From contig JACQRY010000255.1 in the NCBI GenBank assembly GCA_016206275.1, positions 1 through 27,766 of the forward strand: a stretch of 27,766 nt of DNA. The letters are read 5' to 3'. Both the position numbers and the translations under genes were made by a program. Positions 1 to 7,609 of the stretch are shown piece after piece. The number at the start of each line of letters is the position of its first letter. Within the stretch, counting starts at the first letter, position 1. The stretch comes from Nitrososphaerota archaeon (GTDB lineage: Archaea > Thermoproteota > Nitrososphaeria > Nitrososphaerales > JACQRY01). Under the pieces are notes generated by a model. The model saw only the letters and a program-made list of their open reading frames with translations. It was not told the DNA's origin and did not search any database.

Positions 1-38
1 AGCCGGTGACGGCAGTTCGAATCTGCCCCGGGCTACCA
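1..38 (+). tRNA. 3' part of a tRNA, cut by the window edge
   Basis: The T arm is complete: stem GGCAG (11-15), loop TTCGAAT (16-22), stem CTGCC (23-27). It is followed by a 7-base acceptor 3' strand CCGGGCT (28-34), discriminator A35 and an apparently encoded CCA (36-38). The matching 5' strand AGCCCGG and the anticodon lie outside the window. GCCGG at 2-6 looks like the 3' side of the anticodon stem, followed by a 4-base variable loop TGAC; this resembles archaeal tRNA-Glu, and tRNA-Gln is also possible. The isotype is therefore inference only. Confidence 0.85.
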
Positions 39-89
39 TTCCGCTACACCCAAGGCAAGAAATCACTAATCTTACCTCTGACATGAGCA

Positions 90-174
90 TTGGCAGAGTG
101 GATTAAGGACATGCTTAAGGGCCGTCCTGGCGGATCAAGAGTCGGCGAGTATGGCGAAGGCTAAGAACTGCCAA
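90..174 (+). ncRNA. Candidate structured RNA closed by a 7-bp stem
   Basis: TTGGCAG (90-96) pairs perfectly with CTGCCAA (168-174), closing an 85-base element. Inside it, TTAAG (103-107) and CTTAA (114-118) form a hairpin with a 6-base loop, and GGAC (107-110) could alternatively pair with GTCC (123-126). No long reading frame covers it, and it lies between a tRNA and the first protein gene. The opening TTGGCAGAGT, a following hairpin with a 6-base loop and a later TATGG recur in the same order at 27709-27766. I do not recognise the family. A type II tRNA reading fails because no T arm is present. Strand is assumed from the neighbours. Confidence 0.35.
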
Positions 175-224
175 ACACAAAAATAGGTTGGCCCATTTTA
201 CCACAAAATGTCAGAATGGTATAG

Positions 225-491
225 ATGCGAGAGATAGTCGAAGTCGACAAATCTGGTAGGATAACTATTCCAAAGAGCCTGCGTAAGGAGCTCGCCATCG
301 GAGCCAGGACAAAGTTCATTCTCGCCAAGACAAGCCAAGGGCTGCTGCTACTTCAGAAGCTGGAGACTATGGAGATAGCTCAAAAGCTCGAAGAGGAACT
401 ATCTGGAAAGAACATCGACGGCATAGTAAAGCAAGTTAGGAAGGAGATCCGTGCAAAGATCAAGACCAGCTACCAAGACCTTCTTACTTGA
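225..491 (+). CDS. AbrB/MazE-type swapped-hairpin DNA-binding protein
   Basis: This 88-residue protein begins with the looped-hinge-helix fold typical of AbrB/SpoVT domains: VDKSGRITIPKSLRKEL at residues 7-23, with the characteristic D-x-x-G-R-I-x-I-P-K core. Such domains dimerise by swapping beta hairpins and bind DNA, either as transition-state-type regulators or as antitoxins. Residues 45-88 are a charged helical tail (MEIAQKLEEELSG onward) that probably helps oligomerise or binds a partner. No PIN- or MazF-type toxin gene follows; the next gene, an LLM oxidoreductase, is 59 bases downstream with its own TATA-like box. A free-standing transcriptional regulator is therefore more likely than half of a toxin-antitoxin pair. 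Its targets cannot be read from the sequence. Confidence 0.85.
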   Translation: MREIVEVDKSGRITIPKSLRKELAIGARTKFILAKTSQGLLLLQKLETMEIAQKLEEELSGKNIDGIVKQVRKEIRAKIKTSYQDLLT

Positions 492-516
492 CACATTTTA
501 CATCGCTCTACGCTAG

Positions 517-525
517 TTAAATAAT
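517..525 (+). promoter_or_regulatory. TATA-like box of the first LLM oxidoreductase
   Basis: TTAAATAAT is centred about 30 bases before the ATG at 551. This is the spacing expected if transcription starts at or within a few bases of the start codon (leaderless mRNA). Confidence 0.45.
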
Positions 526-550
526 CCAATGATATGTTGACCTTGTTAAG

Positions 551-1531
551 ATGAAAGCAAAGTTCGGCGTCTACGTCAACAATCGAGCACCTCTATACAT
601 ACCCGACTTCACCCCTCCAAAACTCATTCAGATTGCCACTGAAGCCGAAAAACTGGGCTTCCACTCCGTCTGGGTCGGCGACAGCGTCCTAGCTAAGCCT
701 CGCCTCGAACCCATGAGCGTCTTGTCAGCTATGGCCGCAGTCACTCAACATGTGAAACTAGGGACATCCATCTTCCAGCCCCATCTCAGGAACCCCGTAT
801 GGACAGCTCTAAGCTGGGCCAGCCTCGACCTACTCTCCTCCGGGCGAACAATATTGGGCGCAGGCATGGGAGGAGGCCCCAAGGGCGACATGGATAGAGA
901 AGCCTCCCTCTTCAATGTTCCACCAAAAGAACGAGCTCAGAAGATGGAGGAATGCATAATGCTTCTGAAGAAACTATGGTCACAAGAAGTTGTTAACCAC
1001 GCAGGGAAATACTACAATCTGTCAGGCCTATCGATGCACGTAAGGCCTTATCAGAAACCCCATCCGCCCGTATGGATAGCTGCTGGTGGCGGCGGAACCC
1101 TAAGTCTAAGACGCCAACCGTCTTCTCGGACTGAACGTTATGAACGAGTCGTCCGGGCAGGAGAAGGCTGGTTTATGGGCCCATCCACCCCCGAAGAGTA
1201 CGGTGAAGCTTGGCGGACAATCCAAGAGATATGTAAGTCCAGATATAGGTCTCCAGACACGGTAAGCAGGGCCCTAGAAACGTGGGCAAACGTTAATCGA
1301 AATATGGAGACCGCCGTCAACGAGGGAAGGCAACTGATGGAGGCCTATTACAGGGTTAAGTTCGACGAGAAGGTGCTTGACCGAATCTTCATGGGGACGC
1401 CCGGCGACTGTGTGAAAAAGATTGAGGAGTTCTTGTCCCATGGTCTTGAATATCTTGTACTGGTCTTCCACGGCAAGGATCAGTTTGCTCAACTGAAGCT
1501 TTTCGCTGAAGAGGTCCTGCCGAGCTTCTAG
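551..1531 (+). CDS. LLM-class flavin/F420-dependent oxidoreductase (copy 1)
   Basis: This 326-residue protein matches the bacterial luciferase-like TIM-barrel family, which includes F420-dependent methylene-tetrahydromethanopterin reductase (Mer) and many F420- or FMN-dependent oxidoreductases. Family marks are the first strand KFGVYV (4-9), the helix and strand AEKLGFHSVWVGDSV (32-46), VKLGTSIFQPHLRNPV (68-83), SSGRTILGAGMGGG (96-109), the LLKKLWS helix and the RPYQKPHPPVWIAAGG strand (about 164-179). The usual 'GDGW' segment appears as GEGWF. Cofactor and substrate cannot be assigned from sequence alone; F420 is favoured because archaeal members usually use it. It is one of four members in the window and is not obviously co-transcribed with another gene. 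A TATA-like box lies about 30 bases upstream, supporting this start. Confidence 0.9.
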   Translation: MKAKFGVYVNNRAPLYIPDFTPPKLIQIATEAEKLGFHSVWVGDSVLAKPRLEPMSVLSAMAAVTQHVKLGTSIFQPHLRNPVWTALSWASLDLLSSGRTILGAGMGGGPKGDMDREASLFNVPPKERAQKMEECIMLLKKLWSQEVVNHAGKYYNLSGLSMHVRPYQKPHPPVWIAAGGGGTLSLRRQPSSRTERYERVVRAGEGWFMGPSTPEEYGEAWRTIQEICKSRYRSPDTVSRALETWANVNRNMETAVNEGRQLMEAYYRVKFDEKVLDRIFMGTPGDCVKKIEEFLSHGLEYLVLVFHGKDQFAQLKLFAEEVLPSF

Positions 1532-1577
1532 AAGACATACGGTATCTAAATTGCTGGATACCTCCAATACTAGATGC

Positions 1578-1585
1578 TTTTATCG
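1578..1585 (+). promoter_or_regulatory. TATA-like box of the glutamine amidotransferase gene
   Basis: TTTTATCG lies about 28 bases before the ATG at 1610. This spacing favours the ATG at 1610 over the one at 1574, which would lie upstream of the box. Confidence 0.4.
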
Positions 1586-1609
1586 CACATATACGATAAT
1601 CCAATAGCC

Positions 1610-2227
1610 ATGCCTACTGGCAAACCATCGATCCTAGTCGTAGGAAACTACGCGAAGAACCCGTCCAGAGTTGTAGAGCTCTTCAAATCTGTGAAAGACA
1701 TCTTAGGAGCAGATCCAGCACTGGTATGGTACAAGGAAATCCAATACAGGGATGTTGACAGATTCGATGGTATGGTTCTCAGCGGCTCTGAAGCCATGCT
1801 TAGTCATCCTGATACTCAACGAGAATACTCACAGCTCATGGCTGTGCTCCGACGCTACAAAAAACCAATCTTAGGCATCTGTTACGGTCATCAACTGCTA
1901 GGCGCAGCCTTCGAAGGCCATGTAAAGCCCCTCGGCAAGAAGATCGAGGGCTTCCGCAAAGTCAAACTCCTCAGAAAGGACATATTATTCGAAGGCTTAC
2001 CAGATTCTTTTGACGCCGCTCAGTCCCACAGCGAGATCGTCGAATCAGTCATGCCCGGCTTCATACACTTAGCCGAAGCCGAGGAGTATCCTGTAGAAGC
2101 CTTCCGCCACAAGGATCAGCCGGTATACGGGGTTCAATTCCACCCCGAGCGGAGCAGCAAAGAACACCCCTTAGGCGTAAAGGTCCTGTCAAACTTCATC
2201 AGAATTGTGCAAGAAGCCAAGACTTGA
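1610..2227 (+). CDS. Stand-alone class I glutamine amidotransferase
   Basis: This is a 205-residue GATase1-fold protein that would hydrolyse glutamine to release ammonia for a partner. The nucleophile elbow is GICYGHQLLG with Cys91, and the catalytic His-Glu pair is in QFHPE (His178, Glu180), so the triad is complete. Length and motifs resemble the separate glutaminase subunit of archaeal GMP synthase (GuaA type) and lone homologues of unknown use. No synthetase subunit lies nearby, so the acceptor reaction is unknown. I chose ATG 1610 because a TATA-like box lies 28 bases before it and the first beta strand (SILVVGNY) follows at once; an ATG at 1574 would add 12 residues. It is convergent with the next gene, with only 10 bases between the stop codons. 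Confidence 0.85.
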   Translation: MPTGKPSILVVGNYAKNPSRVVELFKSVKDILGADPALVWYKEIQYRDVDRFDGMVLSGSEAMLSHPDTQREYSQLMAVLRRYKKPILGICYGHQLLGAAFEGHVKPLGKKIEGFRKVKLLRKDILFEGLPDSFDAAQSHSEIVESVMPGFIHLAEAEEYPVEAFRHKDQPVYGVQFHPERSSKEHPLGVKVLSNFIRIVQEAKT

Positions 2228-2237
2228 CCATCGCATG

Positions 2238-3065
2238 TCAGCTAAAAGACGAGGCTATGTTCTTGGCGAACCACCTCACCCTCTTCACCAGCTCGCCCCG
2301 AGGATACTCAAATGCCGGCGAATAGTAGTCGCAGCCAGCCTTCCCATACCTCTCAATCTCCCTCGTAATCTTGTTCACATCTGTTGAAGCATTAGCGTCA
2401 CAGACATACTCCAACCTGCCTCTCCTGTTGTATCGCCTAGCCCACTCCTCTATCCTCTCCCTACGCCTCCCGTAGTCGCGGGCTGAAACCTTTATCGGAA
2501 TCCAGCCGTCCCCATACTCCGCAAGCATCCTCATCATATGTTCACCCCTCGTGCCGAACCATAGAGGCGGATGAGGCTTCTGAACAGGCTTCGGCTCCAC
2601 CACAGCCCCCTTAGCAGAATAAAACCTGCCTTCGAAATCCACTTTACCCTCAGACCACAGCTTCAAGACCAGATCCAACCCCTCCCTGGTCTTAGCCACC
2701 CTAGTCGCCCCATCATCCCAACTACTGAAGCCCCGGAACTCAGACCTGTTCCAACCAGCCCCCACACCCAGAATAACCCTCCCTGCTGACAGAACATCCA
2801 CCGTAGCCACAATCTTAGCCAAATGCGCCGGAGACCTAAAGGGAATAGGCGTAACACACGTCCCCAACCTGATCCTACTCGTCCGCCCAGCAAGAAACGC
2901 CAGCAAAGACCACGCCTCAAAAGTCCGCTTACTCCAAGGAAGAGCATAGTGATCCCAAACCAAGACATGATCAAAACCCTCCTCTTCAGCAGCCAAAGCC
3001 GCCTCCGAAAAGAGCTTAACGTCACAATACTCCCCGTAATTAGGAAGAATTATACCGAACTTCAA
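2238..3065 (-). CDS. LLM-class flavin/F420-dependent oxidoreductase (copy 2)
   Basis: This 275-residue protein is a short, clean member of the luciferase-like TIM-barrel family. It shows KFGIILPNYGEY (2-13), AEEEGFDHVLVWDHYALP (26-43), RIRLGTCVTPIPFRSP (64-79), LSAGRVILGVGAGWNRSEF (91-109), EPKPVQKPHPPLWFGTRG (about 157-174) and the flavin-family signature YGDGWIP. The pattern 'GVGAGWNRSEF' is typical of predicted F420-dependent oxidoreductases. Translation apparently starts at TTG (3063-3065), because the in-frame upstream region reaches a stop without an ATG; GGAAGAGG just before it could serve as a ribosome site. The coding strand is G/T-rich, the complement of the A/C-rich plus strand here. 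Substrate unknown. Confidence 0.9.
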   Translation of the reverse strand: MKFGIILPNYGEYCDVKLFSEAALAAEEEGFDHVLVWDHYALPWSKRTFEAWSLLAFLAGRTSRIRLGTCVTPIPFRSPAHLAKIVATVDVLSAGRVILGVGAGWNRSEFRGFSSWDDGATRVAKTREGLDLVLKLWSEGKVDFEGRFYSAKGAVVEPKPVQKPHPPLWFGTRGEHMMRMLAEYGDGWIPIKVSARDYGRRRERIEEWARRYNRRGRLEYVCDANASTDVNKITREIERYGKAGCDYYSPAFEYPRGELVKRVRWFAKNIASSFS

Positions 3066-3460
3066 GAGCCTCTTCCAAACTCAATCAGACTCCCATAACC
3101 CATCTACTTAAGCATAAAACAACGAGCCGACAAGAGAACCCCATTCAATCATCGCCTAGCTCCAAGAAAAGAATTGTCACCAAGAACCAAATTCATCAAC
3201 ACACAGTCAAACAACCATTATCCCCCAACAAATCCTCCAACACAACAACCAAAAACACTGATACTCTGTCATTCTATTTGAACCACCCCTATGATTAATT
3301 CCACACCGGAGCAAATTTATCAACCAACAAGAACCCTACTCCCCAAGCAGACCACCCCAAAACAACCAGAAAACCACGTCAACCACAACAAAACAACAAG
3401 AAACAAACCCCAAACCCATATGAACCCCCCTAGACCCCCCAAAACAAACAACAACACACA
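3066..3460. other. A/C-rich, almost G- and T-free spacer without a recognised gene
   Basis: This stretch of about 395 bases lies between the divergent second LLM gene and the JAMM gene. Composition is extreme: 55 of the 60 bases at 3361-3420 are A or C. I see no convincing reading frame, tRNA, tandem repeat or strong hairpin. AAATTTATC near 3315 is a possible TATA box but is far from the gene at 3461, which would imply a long unstructured leader. Confidence 0.6.
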
Positions 3461-3844
3461 ATGAAGACCCTCCGCATCTCACGACAAGTCATAGACGGCC
3501 TACTCAGCTACGCCAAGAACTGTCACCCCAGAGAAGGCATACTCCTCCTCAGAGGCAAAAGAAAGAAAAACGAAGTAATCATCAAAGACCTCATCATACC
3601 CCCCTTCGCAGTACACGACTACCACTACTCCAGCTTCCCAACACACATGCTCCCCCTAGACCTCTCCATACTAGGCATAGCCCACTCGCACCCCTCAGGA
3701 TCACCCCACCCCTCACTCCAAGATCTCAACAACTTCTACGGAATCATAATGATCATAATGGGATACCCCTACGGAACAGAAGACGACATCCTAGCCTTCG
3801 ACCGAGAAGGAAACCAGCTACAATACACCATCTATCACGGTTAA
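3461..3844 (+). CDS. JAMM/MPN-domain metalloprotease (desampylase-like)
   Basis: This 127-residue protein is a single MPN domain with the complete JAMM zinc site: the distal Glu25 in CHPREGILLL, then HSHPSGSPHPSLQD with His75, His77, Ser85 and Asp88. That is the E...HxHx7Sx2D pattern of active JAB1/MPN/Mov34 metallo-isopeptidases. Archaeal members such as HvJAMM1 remove ubiquitin-like SAMP proteins from targets or process their C-termini. Length fits a minimal archaeal JAMM protein, which acts in the cytosol. No ubiquitin-like modifier, E1-like or sulfur-carrier gene is visible in the window, so the substrate is inferred only from the family. An acyl-CoA dehydrogenase follows 56 bases later, apparently unrelated. 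The coding strand is very A/C-rich like the surrounding plus strand. Confidence 0.9.
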   Translation: MKTLRISRQVIDGLLSYAKNCHPREGILLLRGKRKKNEVIIKDLIIPPFAVHDYHYSSFPTHMLPLDLSILGIAHSHPSGSPHPSLQDLNNFYGIIMIIMGYPYGTEDDILAFDREGNQLQYTIYHG

Positions 3845-3900
3845 CCACGCAACCAGCCTTAATAGCGAGTCCAAGCAGCAACAGAAAAGCGAAGACACCT

Positions 3901-5091
3901 GTGCCCACCCTCAACCCAAGGCCAACAGACTACCAAATCAAGATAACACCCGAGCACGAAGCCGTAAGACAAGTAGCAAGGGAATTAGCCAAAAAAGAAA
4001 TCGAAGCAAAAGTCAAAGAAATCGAAAAGAACAACTCCATACCACCCGAAATCAACAAACGTCTAGCAGAAGCAGGATTCTTCGGCATAACCATCAGCGA
4101 AAAACACGGCGGCGCAGGAGGAGACGCCCTCATGCTCGCCCTCATAACCGAAGAAATCTCCAGAGTATGCCCAGCCTGCTCCACAATCCTCGGAGGAACC
4201 TTCCTAGTATCAGAACCCCTCCAAACACATGCAACCGAAGAGCAGAAACAGCGCTATCTACGCCCATTAGCAAAAGGAGAGAAGATAGGAGCCCACGCCA
4301 TGACCGAGCCTGCAGCCGGATCCGACGTAGCCGGCATCCAAACCAGCGCCAAACCAGTGGGCGACAAATGGACGATAAATGGGAGAAAGATCTTTATCAC
4401 CAACGGAGACAAAGCAGACATCTTCCTAGTATTCGCCAGAACCCAGCCTCCTCCTTCACCGGACAAGAGAATCCAAGGTATCACAGCCCTCATCGTCGAG
4501 AAAGGCACCGAAGGATTCACAGTAGGAGGCAAAATCAACACCATAGGCCTCAGAGGATCCCAGCCCTCAGAGCTAATATTCAACGACGCCAAAGTGCCTA
4601 AGGAAAACATACTAGGCCATGAAGGAGAAGGAGCCTACATAGCTCTCGAAACCTATGACAGAGCCAGAATCGGAGTCGCAGCTCAGGGCGTGGGCATAGC
4701 TCAAGCAGCCTACGAGCAGGCAGCCGCCTACGCTGCAAACCGAAAAGCCTTCGGAAACAGGCTCCTAGAGTTCCAACAAATCCAGTTCAAGCTGGCCGAG
4801 ATGGCTATGAACATACATGCCGCGAGGCTACTTACATACTGGGCCGCCAGCCTCAGAGACCAAGGCAAAGAGTTCGTCGAAGCAGCTTCCATGGCCAAGG
4901 TCTTCTCCACAGAAACCGCTGAAAAAGCCGCTTTAACAGCAATGATGATTCACGGAGGATACGGCGTATCAACAGAAGTTCCCGTAGAGAGGCTTCTCAG
5001 AGACTCACAGATCATCAAAACCTATGAGGGCACCAATGATATTCAACGGTTAACCATAGCAAGGAAGCTGATAAAAGAGCTCACAGGCTAA
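3901..5091 (+). CDS. Acyl-CoA dehydrogenase
   Basis: This 396-residue protein is a full-length FAD-dependent acyl-CoA dehydrogenase, which oxidises an acyl-CoA to the trans-2-enoyl-CoA and passes electrons to an ETF-type carrier. It has the N-terminal helical domain, the middle-domain signatures AMTEPAAGSDVAGIQT and KIFITNGDKADIFLVFART, the helix AYANRKAFGNRL-type region (AAAYAANRKAFGNRLLEFQ), and MMIHGGYGVSTEVPVERLLRD near the end. The catalytic base is Glu376 in KTYEGTNDIQ, the position seen in short- and medium-chain enzymes. It starts at GTG; no in-frame ATG precedes the conserved region. A thiolase follows on the opposite strand, and together they suggest fatty- or short-acyl-CoA oxidation. 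No ETF, enoyl-CoA hydratase or hydroxyacyl-CoA dehydrogenase is in the window. Confidence 0.93.
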   Translation: MPTLNPRPTDYQIKITPEHEAVRQVARELAKKEIEAKVKEIEKNNSIPPEINKRLAEAGFFGITISEKHGGAGGDALMLALITEEISRVCPACSTILGGTFLVSEPLQTHATEEQKQRYLRPLAKGEKIGAHAMTEPAAGSDVAGIQTSAKPVGDKWTINGRKIFITNGDKADIFLVFARTQPPPSPDKRIQGITALIVEKGTEGFTVGGKINTIGLRGSQPSELIFNDAKVPKENILGHEGEGAYIALETYDRARIGVAAQGVGIAQAAYEQAAAYAANRKAFGNRLLEFQQIQFKLAEMAMNIHAARLLTYWAASLRDQGKEFVEAASMAKVFSTETAEKAALTAMMIHGGYGVSTEVPVERLLRDSQIIKTYEGTNDIQRLTIARKLIKELTG

Positions 5092-5097
5092 ACCAAG

Positions 5098-5568
5098 TCA
5101 ACCACTATTCTTCCCTCTGGAACCTACAGCAGGAGCAAACTCATACCACACGTTACCCTCACGTGTACGCGCAGGTCTCAGGATAAGGCTCATGCCTATC
5201 CTCGCGACCTCCACACTAGTTCCAACGAGCCTGGCCAACACGTTAACACCTTCCTTCAATTTCCCTATCGCTATCAGGTAGGGTTCTTCTTCAGCAAAAC
5301 TCGCAGGCTTAATGTCGATACGGGTAACAGCTTGGAGGACTGCTTCCCCGCTAAGAGGCATCCACTCCATTTGCGATGATCGGCATTCTGAACAATCAGC
5401 CACAGGAGGAAAGAAGATGGCGCCGCATTTAGCGCAGCGCGTAGTGGTGAGCCTACCATTCTCTAACTCATCCCAGAACCTAGCAGTCTTAGCTATGGGT
5501 ATATGGTAGCGCAGGCGCAGCTCCCGAGCAGACTTAAAGGTTCGGGGCTGCTCAGGTTTCAGAGCCAT
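5098..5568 (-). CDS. DUF35 zinc-ribbon/OB-fold protein, thiolase partner
   Basis: This 156-residue protein has an N-terminal helix containing ARFWDELENGRL, a rubredoxin-like zinc ribbon (CAKCG at about residues 44-48, CSEC at about 59-62), and a C-terminal OB-fold beginning near SGEAVLQAVTRID. This is the DUF35 (COG1545) layout. In archaea such proteins bridge acetoacetyl-CoA thiolase and HMG-CoA synthase and hold their CoA substrates. The start codon directly abuts the thiolase stop, so the two are surely co-transcribed and probably form a complex. It ends 6 bases from the convergent acyl-CoA dehydrogenase gene. HMG-CoA synthase, the usual third member, is absent here, so a role outside mevalonate synthesis, for example with a degradative SCP-x-type thiolase, is equally possible. 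Confidence 0.9.
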   Translation of the reverse strand: MALKPEQPRTFKSARELRLRYHIPIAKTARFWDELENGRLTTTRCAKCGAIFFPPVADCSECRSSQMEWMPLSGEAVLQAVTRIDIKPASFAEEEPYLIAIGKLKEGVNVLARLVGTSVEVARIGMSLILRPARTREGNVWYEFAPAVGSRGKNSG

Positions 5569-6729
5569 CTATTCACGTCCCAATATAGTGACATAACAAT
5601 AGTGCCCCGTGCCTCCAACGTTGTGGGCCAATCCCAACCCGTTCTTAATCGGAGCCTGCCTCTTACCCGCTTCTCCCCTTAGCTGCCTAGTGACTTCTGC
5701 GATCATCATACAGCCAGTAGCTCCAAGAGGATGACCCTTAGCCTTCAACCCTCCATCCAAGTTGATGGGTACGCGTCCCCCAATGTAGGTTTCCCCATCT
5801 TCAATCATTCTTCCTCCCGAGCCTTTCTCGCAGAAACCTAGATCCTCATACGCCAATATTTCCGCAATAGTGAAGCAGTCATGAACCTCGGCCACATCGA
5901 TATCTGTAGGGGAGACGCCTGCCCGCTCATAGGCCTGCTTAGAGGCTTGCATAGTCGCTCTGAGGCCAAGGTAATCAGGTCTCTTGCTGAGGTTAGCCGT
6001 ATCTGAAGCTGTTCCAATAGCTTTGACCCATACGGGTGTGTCAGTAAGCTTCTTGGCTGCTTGCTCAGAAGCAAGAATGATTGCTGCGGAACCGTCGCTT
6101 ACAGGGCAACAGCTGTAGACTCTAAGGGGCCAAGCTACGAAAGGCGACCCCAAAGCCTGCTCCAGCGTAATCTCCTTCTGGAAGTGAGCATAAGGATTCA
6201 TGGCTCCATACTTATGGTTCTTGACCGCTACCATCGCTAACTGCTCTTCTGTGGTTCCGTATTGAGCCATGTGGGCTGAAGCGTACAGCGCATAATAGCC
6301 CGCGAAGGTTATGCCAACATTCTCAAACTCCCATAGATAGTTTCCAGCCCTGCCGATCAACTCGATGGTTGTAGGAGTATCTACCTCAGTCATCTTCTCC
6401 ACCCCTATCGCCATAGCTATCTCCGATTCCCCGCTAGCAACGCTTTGATGGGCAACTTTAAAGGCCCCACTACCACTTGCGCAGGCAGCCTCACATCTAA
6501 CCAAACCCGTAGGATTCAGGCCGGCATACTCCGCAACCACAACAGCCGGCAGAGGCTCTTCATACCATGTTCCTACCGTTCCCACCGAGGCAAACCCGAT
6601 ATCTTTAGAGTCTACTCCAGCTTCATCCATAGCCGGCTTGACAGCTTCAAAAGCCAGCTCCGAAAGATTAGCATCGTCGCGGCGACCAAACCTAGAGCTT
6701 CCCACACCGACAACTGCTACTCTTCGCAA
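5569..6729 (-). CDS. SCP-x/archaeal-type thiolase (acetyl-CoA acetyltransferase)
   Basis: This 386-residue thiolase-fold enzyme condenses or cleaves beta-ketoacyl-CoA. The nucleophile Cys83 lies in EAACASGSGAF. Later motifs are AEVHDCFTIAEILAYEDLG with the conserved His, KGHPLGATG near the C-terminus and HNVGGTGHYCYVTILGRE at the end, as in the archaeal and SCP-x subfamily that pairs with DUF35 proteins. Translation seems to start at TTG (6727-6729), because upstream in that frame a stop is met before any ATG, and MRRVAVVGVGSSRFGR is a typical N-terminus. The DUF35 gene follows with no gap. The pair could make acetoacetyl-CoA for mevalonate (HMG-CoA reductase is at 22860) or act with the neighbouring acyl-CoA dehydrogenase in acyl-CoA breakdown; the sequence does not decide. 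Confidence 0.92.
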   Translation of the reverse strand: MRRVAVVGVGSSRFGRRDDANLSELAFEAVKPAMDEAGVDSKDIGFASVGTVGTWYEEPLPAVVVAEYAGLNPTGLVRCEAACASGSGAFKVAHQSVASGESEIAMAIGVEKMTEVDTPTTIELIGRAGNYLWEFENVGITFAGYYALYASAHMAQYGTTEEQLAMVAVKNHKYGAMNPYAHFQKEITLEQALGSPFVAWPLRVYSCCPVSDGSAAIILASEQAAKKLTDTPVWVKAIGTASDTANLSKRPDYLGLRATMQASKQAYERAGVSPTDIDVAEVHDCFTIAEILAYEDLGFCEKGSGGRMIEDGETYIGGRVPINLDGGLKAKGHPLGATGCMMIAEVTRQLRGEAGKRQAPIKNGLGLAHNVGGTGHYCYVTILGRE

Positions 6730-6868
6730 TACGTAAAATTTTGCATTCGTGCCTTACTTAAGGCTTGTCAAGTCCGTTAGGCAATGAATCTAACCGAGCG
6801 GTATTGTATATGCTGGGCGACACTAGAACACCCCTCTCAAACATCAATTCAACAAGACAGGAACACGA

Positions 6869-7609
6869 TTATCCTTCAGCTTCAGGAGGCACACCAATAC
6901 GAGCTACAACGATTTCACCAACATATTCGCCTGCCTTCAAAAGACCTGTCTTGGCCTTATGGAAGGTAACGGTTGCATGAGCCTTCACAGCAACATCATG
7001 AACCTCCCCAGTCAACGGGTCCACCCCAGAAGGCACGTCAACCGCAACTCTGTAGGCTGCAATATCATTGATCATCCTGATGGTCGACGCGAAAGGTTCT
7101 CTTAGCCGACCCTTAATGCCGGTGCCGAAGATCGCATCCACAATAATATCCGCAGTGGTTAGGGTTTCTTGGAGAACCCGCAGCTCAGCATCTCCATGCA
7201 TGATAATCAGCCTCACTGTCCTCTTCATCTGCTCCAACACCTTCCAATTCAACGACGCTTCCTTAGTTTTGAGCTCTGATGGCTGCCCAAGAAGTACCAC
7301 CGTCACACTTGCGCCTTCACCAGCTAGATGACGAGCACAGACAAAACCGTCGCCCCCATTATTTCCAAGACCAGCCACGACAACAACCTTACGGTTGCGA
7401 AGATCACCCTTCTTCTTCACAATGAATTCCGCAAGTCCCCTGCCAGCATTCTCCATAAGCAGCAGTCTTGAGACACCCATCTGTTCACTCCTCTCCTCAG
7501 CGATCCTCATCTGGTCTGGCGTGATAGTCTTCAAATCTGTTAAATGAAGAGGGCTCAGCAATAAAAAGAAATTTACTTTGCCACCCGACTCCACACCTTC
7601 TCCATCCAC
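6869..7609 (-). CDS. nnrE: NAD(P)H-hydrate epimerase (YjeF N-terminal domain)
   Basis: This protein has a single YjeF_N Rossmann-like domain and would interconvert the R and S forms of hydrated, damaged NAD(P)H. Marks are TPDQMRIAEERS, LLMENAGRGLAEF, the phosphate-binding AGLGNNGGDGFVCARHLAG, ADIIVDAIFGTGIKG, and AVDVPSGVDPLTGEV. Homologues are often fused to the ADP/ATP-dependent dehydratase (YjeF_C); here the protein ends after the epimerase domain, so the dehydratase must be elsewhere or missing. The longest frame gives 246 residues and overlaps the PAP2 gene by 37 bases. The conserved region starts near ITPDQM, about 28 residues in, so a later non-ATG start (for example TTG at LKTITPDQM) is quite possible. 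Confidence 0.87.
   Translation of the reverse strand: MDGEGVESGGKVNFFLLLSPLHLTDLKTITPDQMRIAEERSEQMGVSRLLLMENAGRGLAEFIVKKKGDLRNRKVVVVAGLGNNGGDGFVCARHLAGEGASVTVVLLGQPSELKTKEASLNWKVLEQMKRTVRLIIMHGDAELRVLQETLTTADIIVDAIFGTGIKGRLREPFASTIRMINDIAAYRVAVDVPSGVDPLTGEVHDVAVKAHATVTFHKAKTGLLKAGEYVGEIVVARIGVPPEAEG

Noticed and set aside
90..174. Type II (Leu/Ser) tRNA, since TGGCAGAGTGGATTAAGG resembles such a D arm and TAA could be an anticodon
   Set aside because: There is no T arm, no matching acceptor strands around that reading and no consistent anticodon stem; the 7-bp closing stem uses different bases.
225..491. Toxin-antitoxin pair based on the AbrB/MazE fold
   Set aside because: No toxin-like gene on either side; upstream is RNA and downstream a full-length oxidoreductase with its own promoter.
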